Positions 4,211 to 6,285 of a stretch of DNA of 6,285 nt are shown here, in pieces (position 1 is the stretch's first letter; each line of letters starts with the position of its first letter). Source of the stretch: UBA2272 sp034368805 (GTDB lineage Bacteria; Actinomycetota; Coriobacteriia; Anaerosomatales; Anaerosomataceae); NCBI GenBank assembly GCA_034368805.1, contig JAXMLJ010000016.1, positions 1-6,285 on the forward strand, written 5' to 3'. The notes beneath the pieces are model-generated. The model saw only the letters and a program-made list of their open reading frames with translations. It was not told the origin of the DNA and made no database searches. A program made the translations under genes and the position numbers.

Positions 4211-6127
4211 CTACCGCACGGACACACCCAGCCGCTTGAGCACGCCCGGCCGCGGCACGCCGTGCTCGTCCCAGCCGCGCTGGCGGTAGTAGTCGCGCCT
4301 GAGCCTGGCAAGCGGGACGCCGCCCGCACCCGCACGACCCTCGGCAGTCTCCTCGAGCAGCCGCTTCGGCAGCGTGTCACCGCGTATCCCGCCGGTGCCG
4401 AAGCGCAGGCCGAGCATCCGCTCGAGCGTGTACGCGCGCTCGCCGAGTGACCAGAAGCCTCCGAAACCGTAGCGCTCGCCGGTGACGAGCTCGATCGCGC
4501 GCAGGTGCGGCACGAGCGGCATCGGAATCCCCAGCAGGGACCGCGGCAGCACCCGCAGCAGCCGCATGACGCCGCCGGCGTAGGAGAACACCCGTCCCAC
4601 GAGCGCGCCGATGCCCCGATCGGGATTCGTCACGAGCGCTCCCGGCAACACGCTCAAGGTGGTGAACAGGCACACGCCTGCCGAGGAGACAACCTCCATG
4701 AGGTCCTGGAAGAACGCGGCAAGCGCCGCCTTGCTCCTTGGCGAACGGCCGTCCATGCGTAGCGCGAGCCCCTCGAGCGCTACGACATACCCGGCGTTCA
4801 GGTGACAGCCGCCGCGGTTGGAGACCGCGTAGCCGAGACCCTGGCCCACGGCTCCACGCGGCTCATAGGCAGCCAGCTCGAGGCCTTTCACGTTCATCGC
4901 GAAGCCCTCGCCGCCATAGCGCGCCGCCAGACGCCTCGACCCTTTGGCGAGCTCGGCACCAAGTCCACGCTGGTAGGCGATGTCTTCAAAAAGCGCGGCC
5001 AGATCGTCCGTCTCGCCAAAGCGCAGCCCGTTGTCCCACAGCCCGCGCTCGGCGGCCTCCATGGCGAACGACACCGTCACGCCGGTGCTCATCGTGTCCA
5101 GCCCGAGTTCATCGAGTGCCGCGTTCCACTCGATGATGCGATCGAGATCGGGATTCTCGATATTGGCGCCGAGAAGCACGAGGGTCTCCAGTTCCGGTCC
5201 TTTGATCCGCCGGCCGCCGAGTTCGACCACGCGCCCGCACCTGATCGGACACGCAAGGCACCCCGCCGTGCCGACGAGCCGCCGCCCGGCGAGCGCCTCC
5301 CCGTCGATATCGGCCGCTCCGGAGAAGCGGTTGGCCTTGAAGTTCCGCGTGGCGACGATGCCGAGCTCCTGCATCGGCGCAAGAAAACCCGCGGTGCCCA
5401 GGCGTGGGAGCGAGCCCCCGGCTATGGGATGCGCCTTGATCGATGCCGTCCACTTCTTCAGGTGTGCGCGGTACTCGTCGGGACGGGCGACCGGCACGCT
5501 GCGGGTTCCCCACGCGGCAAGCCCCTTGACGTTCTTGCTGCCGAGCACGGCACCCATGCCCGCGCGCCCGGCCGCCCGCTCGCCGGAGAGCACACACGCG
5601 TACGACACGAGGTTCTCACCCGCCGGCCCTATCGCGAGGGTGCCACACCGTTCGCCCACAGCTTCGGCGATCGCCTCCTGCGCCTCGGTGGTGCGCATAC
5701 CCCGAAGCTCGCCTGCATCGCGGAACACCACGCCCTGCTCGGCCACTTCGAGCCAGACGGACGAGGACGAGCGGCCCACGAGCACCAGCGCATCGTAGCC
5801 GGCGCGCTTGAGATACGTGCCGAACGGCCCGCCGCAGTTCGACGACGCGACGAGCCCCGTGAGCGGCGAGAGGGCCGAGATGTCGAATCGCGCGCTCGAC
5901 GGCGCGCCGGTCCCGGTGAGCGGTCCGGTGGCGATCACCAGCACGTTGGCCGGTCCGAGCGGGTCCGCGTCGAGAGGCAGCGTGTCGGCGAGGATGCGGG
6001 CCGCCATCGCCTTGCCGCCGAGCCACATCCGGCGGTCATCATCGCTCCACGGGTAGTCGCTCACCTCGCGCGTGGCAAGGTCGACTTGGAGCACGGGGCC
6101 CATCCACCCGCCGCGAGACGCGCTCAC
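4211..6127 (-). CDS. Aldehyde:ferredoxin oxidoreductase, tungsten/bis-pterin family (638 aa)
   Basis: AOR-family enzymes hold tungsten on two pterins and interconvert aldehydes and carboxylic acids, with ferredoxin as usual electron carrier; they are cytosolic and oxygen-sensitive. The N-domain begins GGWMGPVLQVDLATREV (6-22). SSNCGGPFGTYLKRAGYDALVLVG follows at 95-118, GPAGENLVSYACV at 167-179 and GSKNVKGLAAWG at 196-207. Three [4Fe-4S] ligands are C290, C293 and C297 (C-x2-C-x3-C), and C486 is the fourth. The PELET block (311-315) and DELGLD pterin motif (339-344) are intact, as is SNRGGCHL at 436-443. The second pterin motif reads SSAGVC (481-486), without the usual leading Asp. The protein ends with YYRQRGWDEHGVP (613-625). 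It is somewhat longer than the roughly 605-residue Pyrococcus AOR, with extra residues between about 493 and 545. The start is GTG at 6127, overlapping the alcohol dehydrogenase stop (GTGA), with AAGGG six bases upstream; ATG at residue 9 would cut into the conserved N-terminus. No separate iron-sulfur subunit gene is seen. Confidence 0.94.
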   Translation of the reverse strand: MSASRGGWMGPVLQVDLATREVSDYPWSDDDRRMWLGGKAMAARILADTLPLDADPLGPANVLVIATGPLTGTGAPSSARFDISALSPLTGLVASSNCGGPFGTYLKRAGYDALVLVGRSSSSVWLEVAEQGVVFRDAGELRGMRTTEAQEAIAEAVGERCGTLAIGPAGENLVSYACVLSGERAAGRAGMGAVLGSKNVKGLAAWGTRSVPVARPDEYRAHLKKWTASIKAHPIAGGSLPRLGTAGFLAPMQELGIVATRNFKANRFSGAADIDGEALAGRRLVGTAGCLACPIRCGRVVELGGRRIKGPELETLVLLGANIENPDLDRIIEWNAALDELGLDTMSTGVTVSFAMEAAERGLWDNGLRFGETDDLAALFEDIAYQRGLGAELAKGSRRLAARYGGEGFAMNVKGLELAAYEPRGAVGQGLGYAVSNRGGCHLNAGYVVALEGLALRMDGRSPRSKAALAAFFQDLMEVVSSAGVCLFTTLSVLPGALVTNPDRGIGALVGRVFSYAGGVMRLLRVLPRSLLGIPMPLVPHLRAIELVTGERYGFGGFWSLGERAYTLERMLGLRFGTGGIRGDTLPKRLLEETAEGRAGAGGVPLARLRRDYYRQRGWDEHGVPRPGVLKRLGVSVR

Positions 6128-6285
6128 AGGGCGCCCTTCAGGATCTCGACGAGCTCCTCGTAGCTCGGCTGCTTTGGATTCATCGACATGGCGCCGTCGT
6201 CGAGTGCGGCGCGCGCGATGTCCGGGATCTGCTCGGGAAGCACGCCGAGCTGACCGAGCGTCACCGACAGGCCGGCGGCGGCGTG
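6124..6285 (-). CDS. Iron-containing alcohol dehydrogenase, C-terminal fragment (5' end outside window)
   Basis: The final 53 codons read in frame from the window edge to a TGA at 6126-6124. The pattern is an LGV segment, then IPDIARAALDD, then MSMNPKQPSYEELVEILKGAL. This is the usual ending of group III Fe-dependent alcohol dehydrogenases (YiaY/FucO/1,3-propanediol dehydrogenase type), where an Asn-Pro pair is followed by a final helix ending in an I-L/Y-x-x-A pattern. The metal-binding His residues and NAD-binding glycine motif lie beyond the right edge, so activity cannot be judged. The stop overlaps the AOR start as GTGA, so the two are almost certainly co-translated. Together they would run alcohol to aldehyde (NAD(P)-linked) and aldehyde to acid (ferredoxin-linked), or the reverse. 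Family assignment rests on a short fragment. Confidence 0.8.
   Translation of the reverse strand, partial: HAAAGLSVTLGQLGVLPEQIPDIARAALDDGAMSMNPKQPSYEELVEILKGAL
6134..6138 (-). promoter_or_regulatory. Ribosome binding site of the AOR gene
   Basis: The minus strand reads AAGGG six bases before the GTG at 6127, inside the end of the alcohol dehydrogenase gene. It favours the GTG start over the ATG at residue 9. Confidence 0.55.

Noticed and set aside
4802..6163. Long plus-strand open frame (453 codons) antisense to the AOR gene
   Set aside because: It is rich in Arg, Ala, His and Pro with no family motif, and it lies entirely opposite a well-conserved AOR (and the dehydrogenase end). In GC-rich coding DNA the opposite strand often lacks stops.

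Overview
The window is a compact, GC-rich piece of bacterial chromosome with about 98% of its length coding. The gene content (a tungsten-type aldehyde:ferredoxin oxidoreductase, an iron-type alcohol dehydrogenase and a soluble P-type-ATPase-like HAD protein) points to an anaerobe. High GC and frequent GTG starts would fit an anaerobic actinobacterial lineage such as Coriobacteriia or a relative. That assignment is inference from composition and content; no marker gene is present. No mobile element, CRISPR array, tRNA or rRNA was seen.

Layout. Positions 1-146 (+) hold the C-terminal end of a thioredoxin reductase/AhpF-like flavoprotein. It converges on a six-gene, same-strand run read right to left on the minus strand, plus one partial gene at its upstream end. 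In transcription order these are: the last 53 codons of an iron-containing alcohol dehydrogenase (6285-6124), a tungsten/pterin aldehyde:ferredoxin oxidoreductase (6127-4211), a ten-segment EamA/DMT transporter (4186-3329), a small P-type-ATPase-like HAD protein (3267-2797), pseudouridine kinase PsuK (2800-1880), pseudouridine-5'-phosphate glycosidase PsuG (1883-939) and a LOG-family nucleotide phosphoribohydrolase (942-211). Four of the six junctions are 4-base stop/start overlaps (GTGA or ATGA). The largest gap on this strand is 61 bases, before the HAD gene, and no convincing promoter was seen in any gap.

Two functional blocks are apparent. The upstream block (alcohol dehydrogenase plus AOR) can interconvert alcohol, aldehyde and carboxylic acid, with electrons going to or from NAD(P)H and ferredoxin. 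The downstream block (HAD, PsuK, PsuG, LOG) is a nucleotide-salvage cassette. PsuK phosphorylates pseudouridine, PsuG splits the product to uracil and ribose 5-phosphate, and LOG-type enzymes hydrolyse other nucleoside monophosphates to free base and ribose 5-phosphate. The transporter lies between the blocks, and the HAD protein's role is unknown.

The points most worth following are: (i) LOG and a D-to-N-substituted HAD protein translationally chained to psuK-psuG; (ii) an AOR whose second pterin motif lacks the usual leading Asp and which carries an apparent insertion after the fourth cluster cysteine; and (iii) a 15-base perfect palindrome over the transporter stop codon, which may separate the two blocks.
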